Source: an uncultured Clostridia bacterium
GTDB lineage: Bacteria > Bacillota_A > Clostridia > Oscillospirales > Oscillospiraceae
DNA length: 43,168 nucleotides
NCBI GenBank assembly: GCA_949289625.1
Contig: CASEPH010000491.1
Location: 1 to 43,168, forward strand
Reading direction: 5' to 3'
Shown here: one piece after another, positions 32,929 to 41,958 of the stretch
Layout of the letters: each line of letters starts with the position of its first letter
Numbering within the stretch: position 1 is the first letter of the stretch
The notes under the pieces: generated by a model
Databases searched by the model: none
The model's input: only the letters and a program-made list of their open reading frames with translations
What the model was told of the DNA's origin: nothing
Made by a program: the position numbers and the translations under genes

Positions 32929-34911
32929 ATGAAAAAACAAGCCTTGATTCTTTTGCTGGCAGCCTCGCTTCTGCTGGCTGCCATCGTCTGTCTGGTCCTA
33001 TTTGGGATAGTAGACAGCCCCTCGGCAGAAACGGACGTCTCCGCCACAGAGGCCCAAAAAACAGATGGCCTTTCTGTACTGTCCGTGGAAGCATCGGACG
33101 TGGAAACGACACAAGCCAGCATAACTCTGGAGGGCGACAGCGTCTCGATCCAGGGAACCGGCGCCCAAGCTGATGGCACAGTGATCACCATTACTGCAGC
33201 TGGCCGCTACCAATTCCGCGGCACTCTGGAGGATGGGCAGATCATCGTAGATGCCGGTAAAGAGGACGATGTGGTCCTGCTGCTGTCCGGGGTCGACATC
33301 ACCTGTCTAAGCGGTCCTCCCATCTATGTGAAGCAGGCCAACATGGCCTATATAGAATTGGATCAGGGCACAGAAAATACCCTCACCGACACCGCCAACT
33401 ACGTTCTTGCCAAAGATGAGGACGAGCCGGATGCCACCATCTTTTCCAAGGATGATTTGGCTCTTTGCGGTATGGGAACATTGACGATCAACGGCAACTA
33501 CAACATGGCCGTCCACGGCAAGGATACGGTGACCATCGCCCATCTTGAAATCAATATTACGGCTGTGGGTGACGGCATCAAAGGAAAGGACGAGGTCCGC
33601 ATCATCGACGCCACCATTGCGGTCAGTGCAGGAGAAGATGGGATCCAGTCCAACAATGACACCGACGAAGGCATGGGCGTGGTTTCCATCGAATCAGGCA
33701 CCATTGCCATTACTGCCGGCAAGGACGGAATCCGCGGAGAAAGCAGCCTATCCATGCTGGACGGTACCCTTTCCATCAACGCACAGGCAGACGGCATCCA
33801 TGTTTCCCAAGCCATTGATTTGTCGGGAGGCACCATCTCCATCGACACCCAGGAAGACGGCATTCAGGCTGGTACTCTGCTGAATATTTCCGGCGGCACC
33901 ATGAACATATTGACTGGTGGTGGTGCGACCAATGCACCGGAGCACACCGAGGATCGGGGGTTCCCGGGCTGGTTTGACACCGCTTCCAGTGATACGGAGA
34001 ATTCTGCCAGCGCCAAGGGCCTCAAATCCGACGGAGATCTCACGGTCTCCGGTGGCACCATCACACTGGACTGCATGGACGATGCGCTGCACTGCGCCGG
34101 TGCTTTGACTGTATCGGATGCCGCAGACCTGACCATCGCCACCGGTGACGACGGACTTCATTCGGACGATACCCTCACCATCACCGGCGGCAAGATTGAT
34201 ATATCCACCAGCTATGAGGGCCTGGAGGCCGTTTTCATTGAAATTTTCGGCGGAGAAATCACGCTGGTATCCTCCGACGACGGGCTCAACGCCGCCGGCG
34301 GCAGCTCCGCTGACACCGATTTCGACTTTATGGGCCCGCCGGGAGGCACGGGCACTGCGGAAACTTTGGAGGACGCCACCTACTATGTCCACATTACCGG
34401 CGGAATCCTCTGGGTGGATGCCAGCGGCGATGGTCTGGACTCCAACGGTGCCCTGTTCATTGACGGCGGCGAAGTCTATGTATCCGGTCCCTCGGACTCC
34501 ATGAACGGCGGTCTGGACTACACCACCACCGGCCAGATCAACGGCGGTATCGTGGTGGTGACCGGAGCTTCTGGCATGGCTCAGAATTTTGATGCCACTT
34601 CCGCCCAAGCCAGCGTCATGTATACCTTTGATTCCACCATCGAGGCCGGCAGTCAGGTGACCCTTGCCGATGCCACAGGCACGGTTTTGGTAGAAACCAC
34701 CCTGGCCAAAAGCTTTAACAATGTGGTGATCAGTTTGCCGGAGCTGACCGTGGGCGAAACCTACACGCTCACCTGCGGCAACCAAACCGTAGAGCTCACC
34801 CTCACCGATACCATCACCACTCTGGGTACCTCAGGTGGCTTTGGGGGCGGTCCTGGAGGGATGGGCGGCTTTGGGGGCGGTCCCGGCATGGCGCCTCCCG
34901 CCCAACAATGA
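32929..34911 (+). CDS. Secreted carbohydrate-binding beta-helix protein (DUF4353/Cthe_2159 type)
   Basis: A 660-residue exported protein. An N-terminal hydrophobic segment (ALILLLAASLLLAAIVCLVLFG) acts as signal or anchor; there is no clear lipobox. From about 85 onward, repeats of the form T-hydrophobic-SGGT-I-x-I-(T/S/D)-x-x-x-DGI(Q/H) recur, for example VVSIESGTIAITAGKDGIRG, IDLSGGTISIDTQEDGIQAG and TLTITGGKIDISTSYEGLEA. This is the signature of the Cthe_2159 polysaccharide-binding beta-helix family, in which Asp-Gly turns bind calcium. The C-terminus is a Gly-rich tail with GGPGGMGGFGG and MAPPAQQ. GAGAAGGG precedes the ATG. It may bind host or plant polysaccharide at the cell surface. 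Confidence 0.87.
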   Translation: MKKQALILLLAASLLLAAIVCLVLFGIVDSPSAETDVSATEAQKTDGLSVLSVEASDVETTQASITLEGDSVSIQGTGAQADGTVITITAAGRYQFRGTLEDGQIIVDAGKEDDVVLLLSGVDITCLSGPPIYVKQANMAYIELDQGTENTLTDTANYVLAKDEDEPDATIFSKDDLALCGMGTLTINGNYNMAVHGKDTVTIAHLEINITAVGDGIKGKDEVRIIDATIAVSAGEDGIQSNNDTDEGMGVVSIESGTIAITAGKDGIRGESSLSMLDGTLSINAQADGIHVSQAIDLSGGTISIDTQEDGIQAGTLLNISGGTMNILTGGGATNAPEHTEDRGFPGWFDTASSDTENSASAKGLKSDGDLTVSGGTITLDCMDDALHCAGALTVSDAADLTIATGDDGLHSDDTLTITGGKIDISTSYEGLEAVFIEIFGGEITLVSSDDGLNAAGGSSADTDFDFMGPPGGTGTAETLEDATYYVHITGGILWVDASGDGLDSNGALFIDGGEVYVSGPSDSMNGGLDYTTTGQINGGIVVVTGASGMAQNFDATSAQASVMYTFDSTIEAGSQVTLADATGTVLVETTLAKSFNNVVISLPELTVGETYTLTCGNQTVELTLTDTITTLGTSGGFGGGPGGMGGFGGGPGMAPPAQQ

Positions 34912-34924
34912 TTCAAAATATTAT

Positions 34925-34965
34925 CGCCCGGAGCGCAGCAACTGAACTGCGCTCCGGGCGTTTGA
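34925..34965. terminator. Bidirectional terminator between the carbohydrate-binding gene and trkH
   Basis: Perfect 14-bp stem CGCCCGGAGCGCAG/CTGCGCTCCGGGCG with an 8-base loop in a 54-base convergent gap, with a short T run on the plus strand. Confidence 0.85.
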
Positions 34966-36417
34966 TTATGTATGTTTCCGCCAGGTGGACGGCATGAAAA
35001 AGATCATCAGTGGATATACCTCCAGCCGTCCCGCCAGCATATCGAAGATTAGCACCACTTTGGACAGGAAGGAAAATCCGGAATAATTCCCTGCCGGACC
35101 CACCAGCTCCAAGCCGGGTCCAATATTGTTGATCGTGGCAGCCACCGCTGTGAAGGTGGTAATGGGATCAAAGCCATCCCAGGCCACAATCAGAACGCTG
35201 ACAGAATAGATGACCAAAAAGATGGCCAGGTAAACAAAGGTATTCTGCAAAGTCCCATCCTCCACCGTCTTTCCGTCCATCCGCAGATGCCGGACAGACC
35301 TGGGATGGGTCAGCCGCCGCAGTTCCTTGCTCATAGCTTTAAAGTAAATCACAAGACGGCTGATTTTGATGCCACCGCCGGTGGAACCGGCACAGGCGCC
35401 AGTAAACATGATCAGCACCAAAATCATCCGGCTGTAGGAGGGCCATGTGTTAAAATCCACAGTGGCATAGCCGGTGGTAGTCATGACAGAAGAGACGCTG
35501 AAAAACGCATCGATGGCATGGGCCTCTGTTCCCAGAAGGCCAGCCGCCTTCAGATTCACCAAAATGGACAGGGAGGAGAAGAAAAACACCACCAGATACC
35601 AGCGGATCTCCTCCATACGGAAGGCGTCCCGAAACCGGCGGAAAAGCAGTAGAAAATAAAAGTTGAAGTTCATTCCGAACAGCAGCATGAACACAGTGGC
35701 GGTAGTCTTGCAGAACAGGCTGTATTCAGCAAAGCTGGAGGTCAGCGTGCTAAATCCACCGGTACCGGCAGCGCCAAAGGTCAGGCATGCTGCATCAAAG
35801 GCCGTCATTCCCCCAACCAGTAGCAGCACAAAGCACAGGATACTCAGCCCCAGATAAATCCCATAGAGCCAAGCCGCAGAGGACCGCATTTTCGGAGAAA
35901 GCTTGTCCACCGTGGGACCGGGGCTCTCCGCCCGCATCAGAAACAGTTTTTGTCCACCAGCTGACGCCAGAGGCAAAATGGCCAGCATAAACACCAAAAT
36001 GCCCATACCGCCGATCCAGTGGGAAAAGCTGCGCCAAAACAACATACACCGATCCAGCTCCTCCACTCGAACCAAGATACTGGCACCGGTGGTGGTAAAA
36101 CCGGACACCATCTCAAACAGCGCATCCAGATAATGCGGAATCTGTCCGGTAATAAAAAAGGGCACGGCACCGATGGCGGACATCACCAGCCAGCTCAGAG
36201 CGGTGGCCACCAGACCCTCCCGGGCATAAAAGGTGGTATTTTTTGGCTTCCGGATGACAAAAATCAGTCCAATGAGTGCCGTAACCACAGCGCAGAGGAC
36301 AAAGCTCCATCCGGTCTGCTCCCCATAGCCCAATCCGATCAACGCGGGAAGCAGCATCAGCCCCGCTTCAATTTCCATGACGCAGCCCAAAATATAAACG
36401 ATCATCCAGAGATTCAT
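34966..36417 (-). CDS. trkH: TrkH-family potassium uptake channel subunit
   Basis: Membrane pore for K+ uptake. The 483-residue protein has four P-loop units with selectivity residues in GFTTTGASIL, GAAGTGGFST, VMTTTGYAT and INNIGPGLE, and the GACAGSTGGGIKISR block after the third pore. It starts 4 bases after the trkA stop codon on the same strand, and GTGAGG overlaps that stop, so translation is coupled. With TrkA as the gating ring it forms a complete uptake system. It is the last gene of the murJ-trkA-trkH transcript. Confidence 0.97.
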   Translation of the reverse strand: MNLWMIVYILGCVMEIEAGLMLLPALIGLGYGEQTGWSFVLCAVVTALIGLIFVIRKPKNTTFYAREGLVATALSWLVMSAIGAVPFFITGQIPHYLDALFEMVSGFTTTGASILVRVEELDRCMLFWRSFSHWIGGMGILVFMLAILPLASAGGQKLFLMRAESPGPTVDKLSPKMRSSAAWLYGIYLGLSILCFVLLLVGGMTAFDAACLTFGAAGTGGFSTLTSSFAEYSLFCKTTATVFMLLFGMNFNFYFLLLFRRFRDAFRMEEIRWYLVVFFFSSLSILVNLKAAGLLGTEAHAIDAFFSVSSVMTTTGYATVDFNTWPSYSRMILVLIMFTGACAGSTGGGIKISRLVIYFKAMSKELRRLTHPRSVRHLRMDGKTVEDGTLQNTFVYLAIFLVIYSVSVLIVAWDGFDPITTFTAVAATINNIGPGLELVGPAGNYSGFSFLSKVVLIFDMLAGRLEVYPLMIFFMPSTWRKHT

Positions 36418-36421
36418 GGCG

Positions 36422-37780
36422 TTACCTCACAATATCGCCGAGATCCCGGATGCCAAGGCGGGTCGTGACCACAACCACAATATCTCCAACCTCAATGGTA
36501 TCCTGACCGGTGGGTGTAATGATCTTACCATGGCGATTGATGCTGCACACCAGCAGATTATTTTTCAGATTTAACTCCTGAAGCTTGGTCCCGATGATCT
36601 CGTCTGCGCCGGACTCCACCACAAACTCCATGGCCTCCACTCGGCCATCCAGCAGCCGATACAGCGTTTCTACGTTGTTGCCGCTGGCATTTTCCAGGGC
36701 ACGGACATAGCGGACAATGGTTTCCGCCGTGATGTTCTTGGGATAGACCACGGAGCCCAGGTTCAGTTCTTCCACCACTTCCTCAAACTCGATCCGGCTG
36801 ATCTTGGTGACCACTTTGGCGTCCGAAACCTTCCCGGCATACAGGGCCAGCATGATATTCTCTTCATCCATCCCTGTCAGGCATACAAAGGCCTCTGCGC
36901 TGGGCAGTCCTTCCTCCTGCAGCAGTTGCTTGTCGCTGCAGTCTCCATGGACGATTCGGGCCTTGGGCAGAAGATCCGCCAGCAGCTCGCAGCGGGCACG
37001 ATTTGTCTCGATGATCTTCACCTGTATTCCGGTCTTTTCCAACATCATGGCAAGATATACCGCCGTACTGCCGCCACCGGCGATGGTTACAGCATGAATG
37101 GGCTTTTTGCGCAGATTCAGCCGATGGAGCACCGAAGCGATCTGGCTCATGGGGATCACTACAGAGATCTTGTCTCCGGCCTTCAGGTCTGTGCTGCCGC
37201 TGGGAATCACAATTTCCCCGCCTCGTTCCCGGATACAGACCAGCATTTTTCCGCCCAGCATGCTGTTGACTGCCATCATATTTTTCCCATCCAGGGGAGA
37301 GCCCTCTTTGATCTGGAATCGGATCATATTGACCTTGCCTTTGACAAAGGTGTCCACGTCCAGGGCCGACGGAATCTGCAACAGCCGGTAAATATCCTGG
37401 GCCGCCTGCCATTCCGGATTGATGGCCATAGAAAGCCCCAGTTCATCCTTGATAAGGCGTATGTCCTCATAATAGCTGGGATCCCGCACCCGAGCAATGG
37501 TCTGGCAGTGGCCCGCCTTCCTGCCGATCAGGCAGGAGAGCATATTGAGCTCGTCATGGTCCGTCACCGCAATGAGCAGATCCGTCTGCTCGATACCGGC
37601 CTCCTGCAGCACGCGATGGGACGTTCCATTGCCCAGGATCCCCTGGATATCCATGGTACCCACCGCTTCTTCCAATCGTTCCCGGTCCGTGTCCACCAGG
37701 GTAATCGAGTGCTCCTCCTGTCTGAGCTGCTGCGCCAAAGTCAAGCCCACTTTACCGCAGCCCACGATGATGATATTCAT
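36422..37780 (-). CDS. trkA: TrkA: regulatory ring protein of the potassium uptake system
   Basis: Cytoplasmic NAD(H)- or nucleotide-binding regulator. The 452-residue protein has two RCK modules in tandem. The first starts MNIIIVGCGKVGLTLAQQL, with D31-type acidic residue in ITLVDTDRERLEE; the second starts at about 230 with AVTIAGGGSTAVYLAMMLE. Each is followed by a TrkA-C domain, visible as NSMLGGKMLVCIRERG and LNLKNNLLVCSINRHG. GAGAGGG stands before the ATG. It lies 45 bases after murJ and is coupled to trkH. Confidence 0.97.
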   Translation of the reverse strand: MNIIIVGCGKVGLTLAQQLRQEEHSITLVDTDRERLEEAVGTMDIQGILGNGTSHRVLQEAGIEQTDLLIAVTDHDELNMLSCLIGRKAGHCQTIARVRDPSYYEDIRLIKDELGLSMAINPEWQAAQDIYRLLQIPSALDVDTFVKGKVNMIRFQIKEGSPLDGKNMMAVNSMLGGKMLVCIRERGGEIVIPSGSTDLKAGDKISVVIPMSQIASVLHRLNLRKKPIHAVTIAGGGSTAVYLAMMLEKTGIQVKIIETNRARCELLADLLPKARIVHGDCSDKQLLQEEGLPSAEAFVCLTGMDEENIMLALYAGKVSDAKVVTKISRIEFEEVVEELNLGSVVYPKNITAETIVRYVRALENASGNNVETLYRLLDGRVEAMEFVVESGADEIIGTKLQELNLKNNLLVCSINRHGKIITPTGQDTIEVGDIVVVVTTRLGIRDLGDIVR

Positions 37781-37825
37781 ACATACCCTCTCTTCTTTAC
37801 CTGTTCGTTTCTACTCCAAAATCGC

Positions 37826-39376
37826 TTATTTTTTACGCGAGCGACGCCGGACAAGATCCATCTCCGGCAGCCGCAGCGCCAATGCCATCAAAAAATACAC
37901 GCCTATTCCCACTGCTGTGGGAATGCCCAACACCAGCATTCTGCCCACAAGCCCGTCGGAAAGCCAGCCAGAGAGCAGCCGGTACACGGCATATACCGCC
38001 CCCGACATCACGGCGGTAGCCACCACCATCCGCAGCACCCCGCTCCAAAAGGCCTTGTCCAGAGCCTGGGGATACCGACGAATGGTGGGAATCAGCAATA
38101 CGATAGCGGAAACCGTAGCGGAAACCGCAGTGGCCAGGCCCAACCCTGCCACATCCAGCCGGTCCGTTAGCAGCAGGCACAGCACCAGATTCACGCCAAT
38201 GGAAATTGCACCAGAAATCAGTGGCGTTTTTCCGTCCTGTTCCGCATAGAAGGCTCTGGACAGCACATTCTGCACGCCGTAGCCCACCATACCCAGGCTC
38301 ATAAATATCAGGGCTCTGGAGGTGATCTCCGTGGAAAAGCTATCCCAGCTCTTCCATTCATACAGCAGCCGTACCAGAGGCTCTGCCAAAAGCACCAGCC
38401 CGGCCATCATGGGCAGCAGCAAAAACAGCATGCCCCGGAGAGAACTGCCGATCAGCGCCCCCAGTTCTGCATTTTTGCCGCCGGTGCTGAGCCGGCTCAT
38501 CTCCGGGAAGATCACGTTAGTAATAGATAACACCAGAATCCCGGAAATCATCGTGTACAGGGTGTTGGCATAATCCATGGCGCTGGCCCCGGCACCGGAA
38601 AACAGATGGGTGGCAAATCTGGTGGAAATCAGCTGGTTCACTGGCTGGATCCAGGTGGCCACCATCACCGGCAGCATCAAAAGGCCAATCTGTTTCAGGC
38701 CGGGATGCCAAAAGCGAGGCCGGTACCGAAGGCCGTTTTTCCGCAGCCAGGGTATTTGGATCAGGACCTGGGCAGCCCATCCGATCAGGAAAGCCCATGC
38801 CAGGCCATAGATGCCAAACCGTCTGCAGAAAAACAGATAGTATAAAATGATAATTCCGTTGGAGGCCACACTCATGGCCGCCGGAATATAAAACTCTCCC
38901 ATGGACTGCAGCAGGCCCACCATGGAAAAGGCTATACCGGTGAAAAATACCGTGGGGAACAAGATCCGAAGCAGGGACGCGCAAAGGGCCGCAGTTTCCT
39001 GATCGAATCCGTCCGCCAAAAGCCCCACAATTGGCTCTGCAAAGACAATCCCCAGCAGGGAAAACAGCGCCGTCAGTAAGCCGGCCCAGGTAAAAAAGCT
39101 GTGAGTTAGGCGAAAAGCATCGTCCCTGCCGTTTCGCTCCATTCGGTCCGAAAATACTGGAATGAAGCTGGCGGAAATGGACGACGCAAATATGGCGTCA
39201 AAAAAGGTTCTGGGGATCCGGCTTGCCACCTGAAAGGCCGTGCTTTCCATACCGGTGGCAAAATTGTGCCCCAGCATCATGTCCCGCACAAGCCCCAGTA
39301 CCTTGCCCGCCAGGGTGATGACCATAATCAGGCCCACGGTCCTAATATGATCGTTTCGTTTTGACTGTTCCCCCAT
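37826..39376 (-). CDS. murJ: Lipid II flippase MurJ
   Basis: Moves the peptidoglycan precursor lipid II to the outer face of the membrane. The 516-residue protein has about 14 helices and the MviN/MurJ features. These are the start VGLIMVITLAGKVLGLVRDMML, SRIPRTFFDAIFASSISASFIPVF with its conserved Arg, and MDYANTLYTMISGILVLSITNVIFPEMSRL. Arg and Glu/Asp lining the cavity fit the family. It opens the operon with trkA and trkH, linking wall synthesis and K+ uptake on one transcript. AAAGGAG precedes the ATG. A strong promoter lies 48 bases upstream. Confidence 0.96.
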   Translation of the reverse strand: MGEQSKRNDHIRTVGLIMVITLAGKVLGLVRDMMLGHNFATGMESTAFQVASRIPRTFFDAIFASSISASFIPVFSDRMERNGRDDAFRLTHSFFTWAGLLTALFSLLGIVFAEPIVGLLADGFDQETAALCASLLRILFPTVFFTGIAFSMVGLLQSMGEFYIPAAMSVASNGIIILYYLFFCRRFGIYGLAWAFLIGWAAQVLIQIPWLRKNGLRYRPRFWHPGLKQIGLLMLPVMVATWIQPVNQLISTRFATHLFSGAGASAMDYANTLYTMISGILVLSITNVIFPEMSRLSTGGKNAELGALIGSSLRGMLFLLLPMMAGLVLLAEPLVRLLYEWKSWDSFSTEITSRALIFMSLGMVGYGVQNVLSRAFYAEQDGKTPLISGAISIGVNLVLCLLLTDRLDVAGLGLATAVSATVSAIVLLIPTIRRYPQALDKAFWSGVLRMVVATAVMSGAVYAVYRLLSGWLSDGLVGRMLVLGIPTAVGIGVYFLMALALRLPEMDLVRRRSRKK

Positions 39377-39423
39377 GGCTGGCTCCTTTCGTACTGTAAT
39401 GGGGCATTCCCCTATGTCAAGTT

Positions 39424-39452
39424 AGTATAGCACAGCCGGTATACCTTGTCAA
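39424..39452 (-). promoter_or_regulatory. Strong promoter of murJ-trkA-trkH
   Basis: Minus strand TTGACA (39452-39447), 17 bases, TATACT (39429-39424). Confidence 0.8.
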
Positions 39453-39541
39453 TGAACAGGTTTCGGGGGCTTCCCTGCTATTTCTTCAGCAGATCCGTAC
39501 CCATAGAAGCATCGGTAACTTTCGGCCCGGATTAAGCAATA

Positions 39542-39571
39542 TTGACAAAAATAGGTGTTTAATGGTAAACT
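39542..39571 (+). promoter_or_regulatory. Promoter of the fused propeller/binding lipoprotein gene
   Basis: TTGACA (39542-39547), 18 bases, TAAACT (39566-39571), with TGG as an extended -10. Confidence 0.65.
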
Positions 39572-39646
39572 AAAATTGGCAATTTCCTCAATATTTCTTA
39601 GGTTTCAAAATACACACTGTGCGCTCTTTTGGAAAGGAGTGATCCC

Positions 39647-41830
39647 ATGAAGCTGTTTCGCCAAGCAGGATCCCTGCTCATGATCTTTGCCCTACTCTTG
39701 AGTCTGGGCGCCTGTGTCACGGATCGCCCCAGCGTAAGCAGCAGTACATCTGTCGCCACCCTGCCGGACCCCTCCGTCCCCATCGTCGCCACACCGCCGG
39801 CAGAAGAGGCGGCAGACGCCGCAGAGCTCTCCTTAATTGCAGACCCCACCCTGGAATCAGCCGCTTATCGTTTGACGGACTTGCCAAGGCAATCAGAAGC
39901 AGCAGAGCTTTTCACCGCACGACGCTGCGGCGATACCCTGGCAGAGCTGTATCGGCAATACGATCCAGCCCAGGAATCCTTTTCCTACCAGATCTTTTGG
40001 AACGGGGAAAGCTGTCAGGTCCCCTCCGATTTCCAGCTGGTCTCCAGCTTATTTTGGGCAGAGGATCAGGGCTGCTGGGCCGTCTGTACACAGACTTTCT
40101 CGGATGACCCAGAACCCACGCTGTGCTTGTGGAACTGGGACGGGACCCAGGTGCTGTCCCAGCCCTTGGGCACACTTTTAGATGACAGTCAGCCCTGTGA
40201 TATTATGGTCACAGAGGAAAGCCTTCTACTGCTCACCGACACCACCCTTTTGCAGCTGAATGACAATCTGGAGCTGGTGGATCAGCAGGATTTTTCTGAT
40301 CTTGACACCTTTGGCACCCTGGCGATCAGTCCGGAGGGCACAGTCTACTGCTATCGGAATGGACTGCTCAGCGCCATTGCGTGGAAGCCACTGTCTCTGC
40401 AGGCCCAGTACACCATCTCTTCCCTCTATTCCGTGTATTCCGGCGCCGGGGATCATGACCTGTTCCTCACGGGCGCAGAGGGGCTATACAGTGTAGACCT
40501 GTCCACAGGGGAAGCCCGGGAGCTGCTGTACTGGGAAAACGCCAATCTGACAAATCCCGACCTTTTCCTGGGCCAGGAGGACGGCAGCTATCGGATTCTG
40601 CAGACCAATCCCTTCTCCCTGGATTATGAGATTTTGTCCATCGAACCCCTTTCTCCAGAAGAGGCCGTGCAGAAAACCGAGGTGGTACTGGCCACCCTAG
40701 AGAATGAATATACCTTCGCGGATAGCACAACCTATGCGGCCATTCAATATTTCAATCAGCGCAGCGACCTGTACCATGTTTCCGTGGTCTATTACAGCGG
40801 AAGCTCCGCCCTGGAAATGGATGCTCAGCTCCAACAGCTCAAACTGGACATCCTGACGGGAAAACAGATCGACCTGCTGCTGACGGTCAACTATGACGTC
40901 TATCCCTTCCTGGCCCAGGGTTTGCTGGAGGATCTGTACCCCTGGCTGGACGCCGATCCCGATCTGGACCGGACAGACCTGTCCCCGTCTCTGCTGGAGG
41001 CCATGGATCTGGACGGGAAACTGTATTTCTGCGCCACCGCCTACAACGTCATCAGCTATGTGGGCCTTCGCTCCCAGCTGGGGCACGTTCAGGGCTGGGA
41101 TCTTTGGGCGTTTGCCCAGGCTGTCCGATCGGTCAATCCCGAGGAGGTCACCCCCATTGCCGACACCACCGGCGCCTCATTCCTATACCAGTACATGTTG
41201 TACTGCTACGATCATTTTGTGGACGAAACCAACGGGACCTGTCAATTTGACTCTGAAGAGTTCCGGCTGCTTCTGGAATTGTGCCGGGACAGTTTCCCAG
41301 ATCAGCCCCGTTCCGGGTCCATTCTGGACGGCACGGCACTGCTGGAACGTGCTCAGACATCCCCCATTTTTACCCTTTTGGCCCCGGATCTGGCGGCCAG
41401 GGGCACTGAGGATCTGATTTTGGCCGGCTTCCCGGGAGCAGGTGGCAACGGCGGCGTGGTTCGGCGTGGTTTTGATACCTTTGCCATGCTCTCCGTTTCG
41501 TCCAATCAGGAAGGCGCATGGGAATTTTTAAAGTTTCTCTGGAGCCCCACGGCCCAAAGCCAGACCAACTTTTCCTGTCCTGCGCTGCTGGAGGCCATGG
41601 ATGACGAGCTGAACAAGCAGGTTGAGAACTACGGCAATCTGACGGAGGCGGAAGCAGCCCTGACCCGGGATTACTACCTGGGGGCAACGGCTCATGAATC
41701 CATGTCCTATGCCATTGTGGACATTGTTGCGGAGGAATGCCAGGCTCTGCTGGCTGGGGACAAATCCATCGACGATACCATTGCCATCATCCAGAATCGG
41801 GTCATGATCTATCTGTCCGAACAGTCCTGA
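39647..41830 (+). CDS. Lipoprotein fusing a propeller-like N-terminus to a solute-binding domain
   Basis: A 727-residue lipoprotein with lipobox LGAC, Cys23. Residues ~60-345 show WD/PQQ-like beta units (LLLLTDTTLLQLNDNLELVDQ, ISPEGTVYCYRNG, LFLTGAEGLYSVDLSTGEA). From ~350 the sequence follows family 1 solute-binding proteins. It has FNQRSDLYHVSVVYYSG, LKLDILTGKQIDLLLTVNYD, YPWLDADPDLDRTDLSPSLLEA, KLYFCATAYNVISYVGLRSQLG, and late EGAWEFLKFLWSP. The TGKQ-I-D-L-L turn and the domain order support this. AAAGGAGTG precedes the ATG. No transporter genes are next to it. It could report ligand binding to a partner instead of feeding an ABC transporter. Confidence 0.83.
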   Translation: MKLFRQAGSLLMIFALLLSLGACVTDRPSVSSSTSVATLPDPSVPIVATPPAEEAADAAELSLIADPTLESAAYRLTDLPRQSEAAELFTARRCGDTLAELYRQYDPAQESFSYQIFWNGESCQVPSDFQLVSSLFWAEDQGCWAVCTQTFSDDPEPTLCLWNWDGTQVLSQPLGTLLDDSQPCDIMVTEESLLLLTDTTLLQLNDNLELVDQQDFSDLDTFGTLAISPEGTVYCYRNGLLSAIAWKPLSLQAQYTISSLYSVYSGAGDHDLFLTGAEGLYSVDLSTGEARELLYWENANLTNPDLFLGQEDGSYRILQTNPFSLDYEILSIEPLSPEEAVQKTEVVLATLENEYTFADSTTYAAIQYFNQRSDLYHVSVVYYSGSSALEMDAQLQQLKLDILTGKQIDLLLTVNYDVYPFLAQGLLEDLYPWLDADPDLDRTDLSPSLLEAMDLDGKLYFCATAYNVISYVGLRSQLGHVQGWDLWAFAQAVRSVNPEEVTPIADTTGASFLYQYMLYCYDHFVDETNGTCQFDSEEFRLLLELCRDSFPDQPRSGSILDGTALLERAQTSPIFTLLAPDLAARGTEDLILAGFPGAGGNGGVVRRGFDTFAMLSVSSNQEGAWEFLKFLWSPTAQSQTNFSCPALLEAMDDELNKQVENYGNLTEAEAALTRDYYLGATAHESMSYAIVDIVAEECQALLAGDKSIDDTIAIIQNRVMIYLSEQS

Positions 41831-41908
41831 CCCACGAATTGTTTCTATGCTGGCGGCAGAAAATATGTGGCTTTTGGGAAGGCAGGCCTATTTCTCCTTC
41901 TGTTCCTG

Positions 41909-41917
41909 TGCTATAAT
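41909..41917 (+). promoter_or_regulatory. Extended -10 promoter of the molybdopterin enzyme
   Basis: TGC followed by a perfect TATAAT (41912-41917), about 40 bases before the gene; the -35 region is weak. Confidence 0.6.
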
Positions 41918-41958
41918 GGCAGGGTAAGAAACTTCATTTCCGCAAGGAGGCACTCGTC

